Below are positions 29,110 through 41,459 of a stretch of 64,000 bases of DNA, one piece after another. Source of the DNA: Locusta migratoria (lineage: Eukaryota > Arthropoda > Insecta > Orthoptera > Acrididae); assembly GCA_026315105.1 (NCBI GenBank), contig CM048745.1, forward strand, positions 755,243,506-755,307,505, given 5' to 3'. A program made the translations under genes and the position numbers. The notes under the pieces were generated by a model. It was given only the letters and a program-made list of their open reading frames with translations. It did no database searches and was not told the origin of the DNA. The stretch's first letter is position 1; each line of letters starts with the position of its first letter.

Positions 29110-32100
29110 TTATCCCAACATGCTTCGTTACATGCCGGCCATTACCCAATCCCACATCCTGTTCTTAAAATGCTACCTAAACCTGAAGATTCCTCCCAAT
29201 GGTCCGACCATAAAAAATATTTTCTCTGGATCCCACCCCTACTTTCAATGTAAGCTGTACCTTTACCAATTCCATCAGACCTTGTCTCTTACTAACATTT
29301 TTCTACAAAAACGCTTCTCAATGTAAGATGCACCTTTACAGATTCCATCAGTCCTTGTCTCTTACAAACATTTTTCTACAAAAATGCTTCTCAGTGGCAT
29401 ATAAATCCAACAACCTAATCTCTCTCTGCGAGATACTGTTAATACATAATTTAAACTACGCACATTCCACCTAACATATTGAATCCCTCATTCTCCAGCA
29501 CCTGGAGGGGCATTCCAAACACCACCTTCACAAGTTATCCAGCCTGCTGATGTCATACTACTACATTGGAGCACCATCTAACGTCCATCACCTCTTTTCG
29601 GAATGACTCAAACTGAGCCCTAATATATTCCTGAATCACGGAAATGTTTATTAGTTCTCAGTCTATAACGAAACCATTCCACTGTAGGTGAAGTTGAACT
29701 TATCTTATATGCTGGCTGAAGTCCATTGCGTTGTGAGTTATCTTCGGCATTCACTAAAGAATTTGGTTTTACAGGATATTTTCATAAAGTAAATCCATCT
29801 TAGTTGATATGGAAAATGATTTTATTTCCACTTAAACATTGCACAATCAAGAAATGCAGCAGCAAGCCAACAGAGCTGCTTACAGGTTTCTGGCCACTCG
29901 GATACTGAATAAAACATGGTTTCTCTCCAACATCTTTCTGTATAACTACGTAATAATATTGATGACAAAGTTTTGTAATTCACTATTAAACAGTATTCTT
30001 TTACATCAAATATGCCAAAATACAGAAATTAAAGTATTACATTTAAGCTTCGACTATTTATGTCAATGTATGTACTTGTTTCATGATATTTGTATTTAAA
30101 TGTAGTACACAAATTTAACGTCATCCTTTTGACTAGTGTTTACAGTCATCAAATTATTTACATTATGTGTGTTTTCGAAATGCACATATATTTGTTTTGC
30201 CAATAGTGTGTAGGCGTAATATTATTATGACATGGTATTTTAATGTGTTTCGGTTTGCGGTCAAATTATTTATAAATACGGATTTGTATATGGTTGTCGT
30301 AGTTTTGTTAATTTCGAAGATAGTTTCTTAGTACCAAACGGATTATTAATTTTAGTGCATGAAAAATTATCAGTATTTAATTTAGGATCTAGTGATATAT
30401 AAGACATGGTCTGCCCTAATTTATTTAAACAAAAGGTATATATGAAATCATGTTGTGCAATAGTTTATAACATGTAGCATTGTTGTTTTTATACAAATTA
30501 GTATCTATATAGGTTCAGCAATTTCCGAAACTAAGTGTAATGCATTTTTAGTGTTTGCAGCTATTATTTACGAAAGTATTAAGAACAGAAAATTACATAA
30601 AAGGTCATCCAAAGTTATATTTAAATCAACATACTATTTGTTAAAAGCGTTTTACTAATAGTGTTAATAGAATTCCAAACAGAAGGCGAAAATGTAAATA
30701 TCACATGTCCGGTAATGAAGTTTTACTTTAGGTGTCAGCTATTTCGTGTTTCAATGTTGGCAACTGATTTTTAGGAGTTTGCAACATAGCAGAAACGTTA
30801 CAACCACTATCCAATCCTTGTCCTGCCCACCATGTTCCTCTTTGTGAACTTCTCTTAACACACAGACCATGCCTAGCTGACCTTTTGAATTTGCCACATC
30901 CTAACAAACTCTTTACCAACTCTCCACAACATCCAGTGCCAAAACAACCCTAGAACACCATGGTTACCCTGTCCACCAAAAACCTCAACACCACAGCAGT
31001 TCAGTTCTATATAAAGGTCTCACATTCAGCCCTACCTCCTGTTTCAACCACATTGGACTTGTCAAAGACCTACTCTCCTTTTCCCAGTCCCTCTGACAGT
31101 AACAGACCTAATCCCAACACCAAACGCTGTCTTTCCCAGTTCATTCTACCATCCAACCACGATGTCCATGCACTCGCATCTAATCACCTGCTGGTCACCC
31201 TCAAAGCATTTCTCCCCTCCAACTTGGCCTCGCAGCCTTTCCCCAAGTACCTTGCTAAGAACACAAAGCTTTCAGCAGAAGAAGGTAGAGCCATCTACAA
31301 CCTCAAAACAAATCCCAACATAGTCATCATCCCTGCAGACAAAGGTTCCAACACTGTTGTTATGAGTCACAGTGACAACCTGGCTGAAGGACTCCGCCAG
31401 CTTTCTGACTCATTACAAAAGTCCAAAAAGGCCTCCTAACAGCACCTCCCACACCCAGATTCTACATGTTCTGCAAAATCCACAAAGCAGATAACCCTGG
31501 ATGCCCAATTTTAGCTGATTCCTACTGAATGATTTTCGGCCCTCATTGACCAACACCTTTAATGAGTTGTCCCAAATCTACCCTCCCACATCAAGGATAC
31601 CAACCACTTCCTTCACAGACCCTCCATCATCCCTACCCCTTTACCTCCTGGAACCTTAATTGTCATTGTTGGCAACCCCTCCTTATACTCCAATATTACA
31701 CATGACAGTAGCCTTGCCACTCAAACTCAACCTCTCCCAACATTCCTCAGAATCCAAACCTTATACCTCAGTCCTCATAAACCTCACCAACTTCATCTTA
31801 ACAAACAAATACTTTTCCCTATGATGGGAGAGTATACAATGAAATCTCTGGTTTGACCTTCAGTGCCTGCATGGCGCCCTTCTGTACCAACCTGTTTATT
31901 GGCCATCTGGAGGCCTTCACCTCAATCTGCTTCACCTGGTCTTCCTCAAATCAATGTGCCACATTCTTGGGTGTTAACCTCCACCTCATTCATGGTTTCA
32001 TCCACACTTCCTTTGACATTAAATTTGCCATATACCAACAGTGTGTACACATTTGAAAGTTGTCATCCTTTCCACATAAAAAAAAGTCCCTCCCTTACAG

Positions 32101-32655
32101 CATAGCCACCCATGGACAGTGTACTACAGTGATCAGAACTGCCTTTATCAATATGCTGAAGATCTCACAAGGGCCTTCACAGACAGAAACTACTCTCCAG
32201 ACTAGTCAGCAAATAGGTTTCCTGTGCAATATCCCCACACACCCCGAATTCTCGCTCCGCCACCAGTAACCAGCCACAAAAAAGTGCTTCCATTATTGCC
32301 CAATACTTTCCCGGACTTGAACACCTAAACTGCAACCTTCTCCAAGGGTTTGATTTTCTGTCATAATGCCCAGGAATGAGAGACATCCTACCCAAGATCC
32401 TCTCCACTGCTCCTAAAGTGGTGTTCCATTACCCACCCAGCTTCCATAACATCCTAATCCATCCCTAAACCACCACAAATCCTAGTCCCTGCCACAGGAA
32501 ACATATCCATATGAAAGATCCTGCTGCAAGACCTTCCCAGTCCATCCACTCAGCATTTCTACTCCAGCCCCATAAAAGGCAGGGCCACTTGTGAAAGCAA
32601 CCATGTAATTTATGAACTGTGCCCCAATCACTGCAAAGCTTTTTATATTGACACT
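29110..32655 (+). pseudogene. PLE-3: decayed Penelope-like element
   Basis: The N-terminal part (about 29120-29595) has SHILF followed by a region matching the PLE-1 N-terminus. After an unrelated 1.2-kb segment (about 29600-30805) the protein resumes with RPCLADLLNLPHP-like sequence, VTLSTKN (30960), NIVIIPADKGSNTVV (about 31320), then RT blocks scattered over frames (ACMAPFCTNLFIGHLE at about 31865, CATFLGVNLHL at about 31955). It ends within the GIY-YIG block, NHCKAFYID, near 32650. It is closer to PLE-2 than to PLE-1. Many stops and frameshifts; no function. Confidence 0.82.
29600..30805. other. 1.2-kb AT-rich segment interrupting PLE-3
   Basis: Lies between two parts of the PLE-3 N-terminal region that are adjacent in PLE-2. 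No terminal repeats, target duplication or protein domain were found by eye. An open frame of 86 codons at 29839-30099 has no recognised similarity. It may be an unidentified insertion. Confidence 0.5.
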
Positions 32656-33235
32656 GACATGATGGGGAAGGATATGTGTGTAACAGGAATGGAGTAGGTG
32701 GTAGTGGAAGGAAATATAGGACAGGTCTTACATCTAGATCTATTACAGGTATATGGGGCAGGAGGTAAATGTTTGGCAATGGGGATGAAGGATGGATGGA
32801 CAAGAATATTGTGTAGATTTAGTAGTGGCAGAATGCAACTTGAGGGGTGGGGAGGATAGTGGGTAGGATATTCCTCATTTCAAATAGTCATAACTATGGT
32901 GGAGAATGTGATTCATTTGCTTCAGACCTAGGTGGTATTTGGTCATGAGAGGATTCTCCTTTGTGGCCAGACAGTGGGGGTTGGAAAGTCAAGACATGAG
33001 CAATCTTTCTTTTCAAGGGGAGAGGGATTATTTTAGTCTTTGAGGGCCTTAGTGAGACCCTTGGTGTTATGCAAGGATCAAAAGCTTTAACCAGAGGTTT
33101 GTTCAGCAAGCCCCATGGAATATGATAAACATCTTGATGTAAATGGATTGGCAGCCAATGCCACTGTATGTTGTGCCTCAATACACAACAGAAAACAATC
33201 TCTTAGGAAACCTCAAACCCTAAATACACAGTTGA
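32656..33235 (-). mobile_element. PLE fragment in opposite orientation to PLE-3
   Basis: On the plus strand it reads GGAGTAGGTGGTAGTGGAAGG and similar words that are antisense to the Cys-rich linker of the PLE-1 and PLE-2 proteins. The minus strand then continues away from the junction. The two PLE pieces meet inside the GIY-YIG region with their 3' sides together. Highly decayed. Confidence 0.65.
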
Positions 33236-33246
33236 TGGTTTGCGGA

Positions 33247-33266
33247 GGGCGGGGGGGGGGGGGGGA
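33247..33266 (+). repeat. Poly-G run
   Basis: A G-run of about 17-18 bases. Further G-runs follow at about 33459-33467 and 33496-33503, so the area is G-rich on this strand. Confidence 0.85.
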
Positions 33267-33589
33267 GCTTTAGCTGCATGCAGTTTAAACTAAACACAGG
33301 TAAGAGTTTCTGAATGTTCACATGGATGTGACAACTTTGATGGACACTGATTGATACCATCACAATAATTTTTTCAAGAGATTTGAAATGACTGGTCAAT
33401 ACTTAGTTCAGTACTACACAATAAAATGATGAAGATAGACATGGTATCGAGATATCGGGGGGGGGGGATATCTTCAGTCGGGCAGGAGAGAGAAGGGGGG
33501 GGGGCAGAAGGAAAAATGGATGTGCTTTACAACCAAGGCAACAAGAAAACTCCAGCTTTACCTAATGACCAATAGGTGGCACTGAGCTA

Positions 33590-34000
33590 AGGTAAGTATT
33601 GGGCAGCCACTATCTTTTGAGAGGGATCTCTCTGAGTGTGAGTTTGTGGCCACTTTAGCTGAAATCGCTGGCCAGAGACAGTGTTTACTATGTTAGCAGT
33701 GTCCCTGCCAGTCATAAATATAATTACAATTTTGTCAATAATGCAGAATAGATAACAACTTGCCATAAAGAGGTTCGCTGAGCTGCTGACATACATGCTA
33801 GAGTGGTCGGACATGGTGGTTGTGTGTGTATAGTTGTCTGAGTGACTGTGTATGTGTTTCTTTTTCTGTGGATGAAAATGTAAGTTGTGTGAATGTGATT
33901 GTCTATTTTTCTTGCCTGTCAGCAGCTCACTGGGCTCCTTTATGGTGAGTTGTAATCTATCCTCCATTATTGACATTCCAAGCAGATTTTTCATTGTTAT
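33590..34000 (+). mobile_element. PLE 3' tail
   Basis: Plus-strand tail words: GTGTGAATGTGATTGTCT, CTTGCCTGTCAGCAGCTCA, GGTGAGTTGTAATCTATCC and an ATTATTGACATTCC end. They match the tails at 35440-35530 and 54240-54367 in order. The left part may include an inverted copy, but it is too decayed to delimit. Confidence 0.55.
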
Positions 34001-34609
34001 AATTACAATTTTGAACGAGTCACAAGACAGTTGTGTAGTATTCTACTATATTTTTATTATTTAATGAATCGGTTTTCTGCGATTATGCCATCATCAGATA
34101 GTCAGTCAGAACTTGATGATTGTGTAATAACCAAAAACCAGTTGGTCAAACAATGGACCATTTACTCGTTTGTAAAGTGTACGGTTATGGTGGTGATTTG
34201 AAAGACATACATAAACTCAGTGACTCAGCCTTAAAGTGGCTGGAGAGTATTTGTATTGCAGTGTAATGCTATAAAAGCACTTGTATTTTTAGAATAGTTT
34301 ATAAGGGTATTGTAATTAATGAAAGAATGATTGCCTTTGTATATGCCAAACTAGTAAATAAATACGTTTGTCAAGTAATAAAAATATTTAGAATATTAAA
34401 CAAGTGTCTTGTGTTTCATTCAGAATTAATCAAATATTCTACTAATAACCAATGGAATACTCAGTTAATATAATTACAATTGTCAGTAGTTTTGCAACTT
34501 CCTCAAATACATGTGGTGAGGTTATAAGAACTGCCACAAAAATATAAAATCATTTTGTCTCATGCAAAACATCTTCAATTAACTTGTTTAAGTATATTAC
34601 TCTTTCTAC
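34001..34609. other. AT-rich sequence, possible PLE tail remnant at the left edge
   Basis: Around 34060-34170 there is ATCGGTTTTCTGCGATTATGCCATCATCAG, reminiscent of another PLE tail. The remainder is not recognised. Confidence 0.4.
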
Positions 34610-35530
34610 CATATTGTAACAATGGGATGTCAAAGATACGAGGATAGGTACAGCCGACCACTGCAGACACACAGAAAAGACAATCACATTCACACAACTT
34701 ATTTTTTGAACGCAACTTTCATCAGACAGAGGACATACCTCATTCGCACAATCCCTCAGGTGCAACTCATGCACACATGACCTTCACCAAAGCCCAACTC
34801 GCATCTTAACACTGAATGAGGAGGGGAGGGAAGGGGAATGATGCAGAATAAGAGTGGGGATATAACATTCTGCACTACTGGCAAAGATGGAGCTTGCAAT
34901 GCAGTAAAGGCAGATTCAGAGATGGGAATGTATATAAAAAGAAATATTTGCAAAGTAATACAAAAATAGTTGGCACACAGTTGGAAGAGAGGTATGAATA
35001 GGGAGGAGATAAAGGATTGGGAAGGGTGACTGTGAAGTCCTATAACCATCCTGGTTTCCACCTAATCCCTGTACCCCATGCCTATCAATAGCCCTCCCCC
35101 ATCTCTGCCCAATGAATATCTCTCTTTGAACTGTGTGCCACCTATTTTTGTATTACTTCCTTTAATACTTCTTTATATATACATTTCTTCCTTCTGCTCC
35201 TTCCTTCCCTGCATTCCAAGCTGCAGCTCACATTCCCATCTATCAGTTCTCTTACATTTTACCAGGTAACACAGAACATTATAGCCCCACCCTTACTCTG
35301 CATCATTCCACCTCCTCTCCCCTCCCCCCTCATTGTATTAAGATACAAGATGAGCTATAATGGCCAGAGATGGAAGTCATGTGTGCACGAGTTGCACCTG
35401 AGTGATTGTGCGATTGTTTGACTGATAAAGGCTGTGACTGAAAATTTAGTTGTGTCAATGTGATTGTCTTTTCTACTTGCCCGTCTGTGGGTCAGTGATC
35501 ATATTTATGGTGAGTTGCTACCTATCATCA
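34610..35530. mobile_element. Head-to-head pair of PLE 3' regions
   Basis: The left arm (about 34610-35045, minus strand) and right arm (about 35055-35530, plus strand) are diverged reverse complements. Matching words include CATGTGTGCA(T/C)GAGTTGCACCTGAG, ACTCTGCATCATTCC and AATGTGATTGTCTTTTCT. The right arm has GACTGATAAAGGCTGTGACTGAAAA and the left TCTGATGAAAGTTGCG, the hammerhead-like position. No coding sequence. Confidence 0.68.
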
Positions 35531-36497
35531 TATTATTGACTTACTTTCAGTTTGATTAATATTAAATGCACATTTACAACTATTATTATAATTATTATTT
35601 TAGCTGGTCAGATTTGTAGTTGAAGAAACTTATTTTCATCTAAATTCATTTCTGTGTACTTCCACTTAGGTTTTATTACAATCCCTTTATCCTTTTTCTT
35701 GCAATTAGTATTGGAGTTAATGTATTTTCTAAGTAATGAAGCTTATGGTTACAACAATATATTTTTGTGTTGAGGAGAGAAATTTGTTTTGCAGTAGGCA
35801 CCAAAGAAGAATGCCTGTGAGGGGTGAGTCTGGGAGTAGGGAAATATTCCTCCCCCTTGCTCCCTTCCACCCTGAACCAGCCAGTGCTGTCTGAAAAGTA
35901 TTGACTTATCAGTTGATCTGATTGTCAGCTGTGATGTGCATCATTGCATATGGGTATGATCTCAACAGTTTCTTTCATTGTTTGATTAAAACACCACTGC
36001 AAAATGGTAAATTCATGTGAAACATGAATACAGACATCACATTCACATTGTAATCAAGTAATACCTGAGAAAACCCTATGATTGGTGAGATTTTAATGGA
36101 AAAATTAAAAATACATTTCAGTATTAGGATTCCATGTATGAATTACATTGAACTGCAGGTACAACAGCTTCTGATACCATGTTCAGAAATGAGGAATTTT
36201 ATTGGCATTACTTTGAAAATGTTTATATATTGAAGATGTGATGTGATTTTATATGTTTATGCTGCATGAACCTCTTCATGATAATCATGGTTACAATCCC
36301 CCCATTCCTGCATTCTCGGAAATGTTTTTTGAACAGTGCATACTATCCTCTCTATACTGTGTCATCCAACATGCATGTACATTCCTTCTGCATGCATTCT
36401 ACTCAGCTGTGAACAGATATTAATTCATTTAATTTTATGACTTAATTTCTGTCACTATAGTTTTACTTACATTTAAAGTTTGATTATTTTGTTTCAG
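35531..36497. other. AT-rich sequence without a recognised gene
   Basis: No repeat or coding signal is recognised. It precedes a candidate exon and could be intron. Confidence 0.4.
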
Positions 36498-36569
36498 GGA
36501 TAAAATACTTCCTGACATCAAAACTGAGCAAAATTGGTGCCAATTACTTGCCACAGGAATTTCTTCTAA
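36498..36569 (+). other. Candidate 72-nt host exon
   Basis: Preceded by the acceptor TTTTGTTTCAG and followed by the donor AA then GTATGT. Two frames are open. In one it encodes IKYFLTSKLSKIGANYLPQ and, spliced to 37574, continues as EFLLNKPAFVLG, with the junction completing an Asn codon. In the other it encodes DKILPDIKTEQNW, in phase with the exon-like block at 41728. The product is not recognised. Short exons with good splice sites also arise by chance. Confidence 0.4.
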
Positions 36570-36761
36570 GTATGTATAGTGAACATTTTAAAAGTTAATG
36601 TATTTCATTGTTTTGAAACCTTTATTTCTTTCTGGTGGTTACAATGTTTTCACACACTCATTCCAGTATTGAATACTGTAAATAAAAGGAGACATTGCCA
36701 CCTGAAATTTACTGCACCAAGTAAATTGTAGTGTTTAGTAGTAGACCTTAAACTCGTGACT

Positions 36762-36765
<4 letters not shown>

Positions 36766-36843
<78 letters not shown>
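36766..36843 (+). repeat. (TC)n microsatellite
   Basis: About 78 bp of nearly pure TC repeat. Confidence 0.95.
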
Positions 36844-36849
<6 letters not shown>

Positions 36850-37573
36850 AATGTTTCATCAACATAGCCTGAGCTTATCTGCTAATAAATCTTAATGTAT
36901 TTACCTAGATGGCAGTAATGAGCTTCAGCTGTGTGGCTCTGGTTTCCATATAGTTGAATAGAACAGTGTATTAACTGTTCGTAAATTTGTGTTTGAGAAT
37001 AAAGTTTAGGAAAATCAATTCTGAACACTTCAAAGGGTTCATAAGACATTATTTGTTTTGCTGATTGTAGGGCATATTATTTATTTCTTGGCCTGTGATA
37101 AAAACTGTATTGTGCAGTATTCGGGAACAGTTCAAGAACATTTTTCCACCCCAGGCAACATAAAATTTATTGCCATCCCTTCCAATTTTGCACACTGACA
37201 AGGTATTTTGTGGCCTCCCACCTTATTATCCTCCTTTGAATATTAGTTGCCATTTGAATATCTGCTGGCAAACACATTATAATCCTCACTTTTCTGAAGT
37301 GTTGCATTTTCATGTATAAATGTATGTGCTAAGAGTTTAGCATATACTGTATGAAAGTATGTTGGCAACTGTGGACATTAAGCCCATTTTTTTCTTTTGT
37401 TATTGTTTCACCTTGGAGTGCTTGAGTGCAGTAACATTGGAATCATGGAGGGTGGAAGTCATGTGTTGCATTTTGAAGGTTACAACATTTGTGTAAGCAG
37501 GTATTCATTTGCTTAAACATAAATCTAATTATGATGATCATGAACATTGTTTGTTTTTGCTGTGAATTATCAG

Positions 37574-37638
37574 ACAAACCTGCATTTGTACTTGGCATGC
37601 TTCTGGCATCCCTCTGTGCTCGGTGCCCTAATTGGCTG
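37574..37638 (+). other. Candidate 65-nt host exon
   Basis: Preceded by a pyrimidine-rich tract and TTATCAG, followed by the donor CTG then GTAGGT. In the frame compatible with 36498-36569 it encodes NKPAFVLGMLLASLCARCP, a hydrophobic, membrane-like stretch, and ends at phase 0. If real, it is part of a membrane protein; I do not recognise which. The combined reading across the two segments is the best hint of a host gene in the window. Confidence 0.42.
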
Positions 37639-38425
37639 GTAGGTTTGCTTGGCCCTGAAGCTGGTCCCGATGGTAGTTAGTGATGAACCACAGCTTTTAT
37701 GAGCAATTCAGACAAAAGATTAATGAAGGGATTTTTTTTTCTTTTTTTTTAATGGGGAGTATGAAAATATTATGAGGTTAACAACCTGACAAATGAAGAA
37801 TTGATTGTGGGCAGTGATAATTCTTACATGGACAAAAAGTAACATTATGTCCAAACTGATTTGATCCACAAGATATGCAGTACTGACATTTCATATTGAG
37901 AAGATCCTTATAAAATCTTTATGTATATATTTTTTTGAAAGTAAAGTACTATGTGTGGAGAACATATCCAGTAATATGTAATTGCTGCCAGTAAGAACTG
38001 GTAGAATATACAAGTGGTCTTAGGATATGGACAAGTGATACTCATGAAGAACTGTATAACCTTTCAGAGTTCAACAAAGAAGGAGGCACAGATAATTTAT
38101 GACAGTCATTTGGTCGATGGCATAACCATGTTGGTCTATACCACCTCGCAGATAATACTAGCAGTAGTTGTCGGGGCATCCATTTGAGAGATTATCAACA
38201 GTATTGAAACTTTCTAGCAGAAACTGTGGACCAGAGGCTGGAACTTAAGTTTGGGATCTGTTATGACCAAGTGATCTGCTGAATTAATTATGCAAGCACA
38301 ACTCACAATGGACCATCACATTATTAGGCCTATTTCCATCAGATCATTATTTCCTACCTTTCAGTTTCACAGAAGTTCTGCATACCATGCAGCACAAGAC
38401 TAACTTTCAGTAATATCATCTTTTG
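37639..38425. other. AT-rich sequence without a recognised gene
   Basis: Nothing recognised; possibly intron. Confidence 0.4.
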
Positions 38426-38672
38426 CAGGAGTAGTAGTCCTGCAAGGTATGCAGGAGAACTTCTCAGAAGTTTGGAAGATAAGATATCAGGTACCGTTGG
38501 AAAGTTGTCTTGCTGATTCATGAGACGTGCTTAGATAGCTTGGTCAGTGGAGCTCTCAATGAAAGGCAGAGGTCTTCAGTTCAAGTCCTAGTCTGGCACA
38601 CAGCACACAGTTAATCTCCCAGGAAGTTCCAAATCAGCACACACTCTGCTGCAGAGTTAAAATTCTTTCTAG
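38426..38672 (+). repeat. Decayed tRNA-derived SINE
   Basis: Contains GGAGAACTTCTCAGAAGTTTGGAAGATA, then a tRNA-like part (TAGCTTGGTCAGTGGAGCTC and GTTCAAGTCCTAG), then CTCCCAGGAAGTTCCAAATCAGCACACACTCTGCTGCAGAG. Same family as 25037-25378 and 56957-57257, strongly diverged. Confidence 0.7.
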
Positions 38673-40059
38673 AATCAGCAGTACTGTCATTTCCAGAACA
38701 CGGTCTCCGTTGTGATGTTGTAGTGCCCATATGAATGTTACTAACTACTACAAACAAATGTTTTCCCAGTATTGGTTACAAACATTTGAACAGTTGAATT
38801 TCAATAAATTCAAAACTTATGTTGCTGTCACCATAATAGTAGGTAGCCATGATGCAGTTAATGTTTTAATTTTAAGAACTGAAAAGGTTTGGCAGTTCAG
38901 CAGCAGATATTTTGGATACTGATCTGAATGATCTTCCTCTGTTTGAGAACTGAACTCCACCAGAACCCTCTCCTTTGGAAGACAAGTTATCTGATCCCCT
39001 CCTCCCGTCCCCTACCCCATCCGAGAAGAATAAATTATCTACACCTCACCCCCCTCTGACAACACTCAATAATGCAGTCATCACTTTCTGATGTGATACT
39101 CTTACTATCGTGATGCACGGTAAATTGAATCTGTTGAACATCATTTGTGGTTTCTTCTTTTGTTCTCACAAGTGAGGTACAGTTAACATCTTGCTCTTGC
39201 TAAGAAAAAAACATAGAATGTGTGAATCTCTGTTTGCTGAAGCTGTGATCCACCTCTGTATAGATACATCAGATTGTTCTGGAAGTGATGTCAATTGTGT
39301 AAACTATTGTGGCAAGTTGATGGGGCAAGATTTCATTCCAGAGTAATCCCAGTAACCAAGTATCTTAGAACAAAATTGTTTCAGTAAGGGGGTATAATTG
39401 AAAATGTGTTTAGTCACAAATAATTTCGTGCTTTATTAAAAATACACAGTGCTTTTCAGACACTCTTGGCCTGTCACCAGGTACAAATCTCAGTACATCA
39501 ATTGCTATGGATTATTCAGAATATATGCATCACCTCACTAAAATGCACTAACAAATGATGTTCTGAGATTATGGACTCACTGGGTCAAAAATGCATTGTG
39601 TATATTTAATACAGCATAAAATAATTTGTGACTGAAGGTGTTTACATCAATACCTTCTGTCTTCTGTGTATGGAATACAGCCATATTACACAGTTACAAA
39701 AGGGAGACAAAATTACAAGAAAAATAAAAAATAAACAAACTAAAGGTGGTATTACAGTCAATGGCTTATACACACATAAAAGCGTTGCATCACTTTGATT
39801 TCAAAGTCTGCAGAACACTGATGTTGAATGTGTGTATTGTATTAAAAACACAGTTCCTTAGATTGTCTATGTGTGTCACTCAACCTGCACAAATATGTAA
39901 ACAACCTCCCACTAGCAGTGCCAATGCGACGAAAAGGGTAAGGTAGCCGATCAGTTCCAGTAATAACACCAGGAAAGAAGTACACTGCTTGTGTTAATTG
40001 TAGTTCTGCCTTACATAGAAGGTCAGTTATGAAGTTTGATCACATCTGCATTGTTACTT
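38673..40059. other. Sequence without a recognised gene
   Basis: Open frames of 63 and 66 codons (38731 and 39746) have no recognised domain. The right part may be the 5' end of the Tc1-like relic that follows. Confidence 0.4.
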
Positions 40060-40930
40060 TCTCCTCAAGGGAAGTTTCCAGCCAAACTGATGTTGTTTGG
40101 ACATAGATTAGGTACAGAGATACAATGACTTGCCTCGCTCTGGCTGCCCAAAGGTTAACACAGCAGCTACAGAATGCTTCTTACGGTTTTCAGCTTGGAG
40201 GAGCCCTGAATAATGATTTTTCTGGGGCCACTGGATGGCAAGTATTTAATAGGCTACATGACACTCCTGACATCCATGGCAAGTTCCAGCTTTGACAACT
40301 TGACACCAAAAGTGTGGTACATATGGGCCCAACAGCAAGCTGATGGACTCATCAGAACTGGCATCAAGTGTTATTCACAGATGAGACTTGCTACTGCCTT
40401 CAACTAGATAATAATTAAAGATGTATTTGGAAGCGGCTTGAACGTCTTACAACACACCATCCAGTAAGCGGAGCCAAGGTGGTGGTTCCTTAATGTTTTG
40501 GAGTGGCATTCTGTGGGGCTACCATATGTCACTGGTGGTTTTAGATGCAATCAAATGTCTATATGGTACAGAGATGACATCCTCCAATGTAAAGTCCAAC
40601 CATATCGCCAAAAATTTGGTGAGGGACTCCATTTAATGGACAAGAATTCTCACGTTCTTTGAGCACATCTTGTGAATGTATTCCTTCATGATAACGATAA
40701 GATTAGAATGTCTAGAATGTTCTTCAGATGTGAACCCTATCAGACATGCCTGGGATACATTGAAAAGGGCTGTTTATGGTTGAGACAACTCACCAACCAT
40801 ACTGAGACATCTAAGATCTATGCAAAATCGCTGTTGAGGGATTGGACAATCGGAACCAACAGTCCTTTGATGATTAAGTTAACAGTGTGCCAGTATTCAC
40901 CATGGCACACTGTTCACTTAATCATCTAAG
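40060..40930 (+). pseudogene. Tc1/mariner-type transposase relic
   Basis: Over several frames it encodes words of a Tc1-like DDE transposase: LTPKVWYIWAQQ (about 40290), VLFTDET with the first catalytic Asp region (about 40370), KRLERL and PVSGAKVVVPWFWSGILWGY (about 40430-40530), and DVNPIRHAWDTLKRAVYG (about 40730-40780), the counterpart of the SPDLNPIEHLWD block. Stops are frequent. The element once moved by cut and paste and is now dead. Terminal inverted repeats were not found. Confidence 0.75.
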
Positions 40931-40939
40931 GACTGTTGG
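40856..40939. repeat. Hairpin with 37-bp arms
   Basis: The arms 40856-40892 and 40903-40939 are near-perfect reverse complements separated by 10 bp. The arm begins CCAACAGTCCTTTGATGATT. It lies at the end of the Tc1-like relic. Confidence 0.85.
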
Positions 40940-41288
40940 TCTGGTGTATGCTGCAAACTGAAACACAAAGGCAGAACGCTATTCTCGTAGAACTGTCAAT
41001 ATCTATTTTCATGAGCAATAAAGTTACTTAAATATTGTTTTTGTATATCTCTCTTCCATTTTTATATTAAGAGTCACGAACCACTAGAATTGGGGTGATG
41101 CATCTCTTTATTTGATGCATGTAGAAACTTGTTGTATGTTGCAATAATTTTGATTTCTGCTACTCTGAATAGCTTTACCAGAAATTGCAGTATAAGCTTA
41201 AAAATAATTTCCTGCATTGTAACATTTGTCTTTGTGTGTTATATTAATTAATGTCAGATATGGCAAATTCATTGTCTGTTTTGATATT

Positions 41289-41459
41289 CGAAATTGTACT
41301 TTTAGTACCAACAAGAATAACTTACATTAGAGTGGGACAGATCCATCTTCTTCATTCCCAGTATCAAAGTTGTCCACATACGAAATTGTACTTTTAGTAC
41401 CAACAAGAATAACTTACATTAGAGTGGGACAGATCCATCTTCTTCATTCCCAGTATCAA
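41289..41459 (+). repeat. 92-bp tandem duplication
   Basis: The sequence beginning CGAAATTGTACTTTTAG at 41289 repeats at 41381. The first unit is 92 bp, and 79 bp of the second copy is retained with no difference seen. Confidence 0.9.

Noticed and set aside
36766..36843. (TC)n as a regulatory GAGA site
   Set aside because: A long pure microsatellite is more likely slippage; no promoter context is seen.
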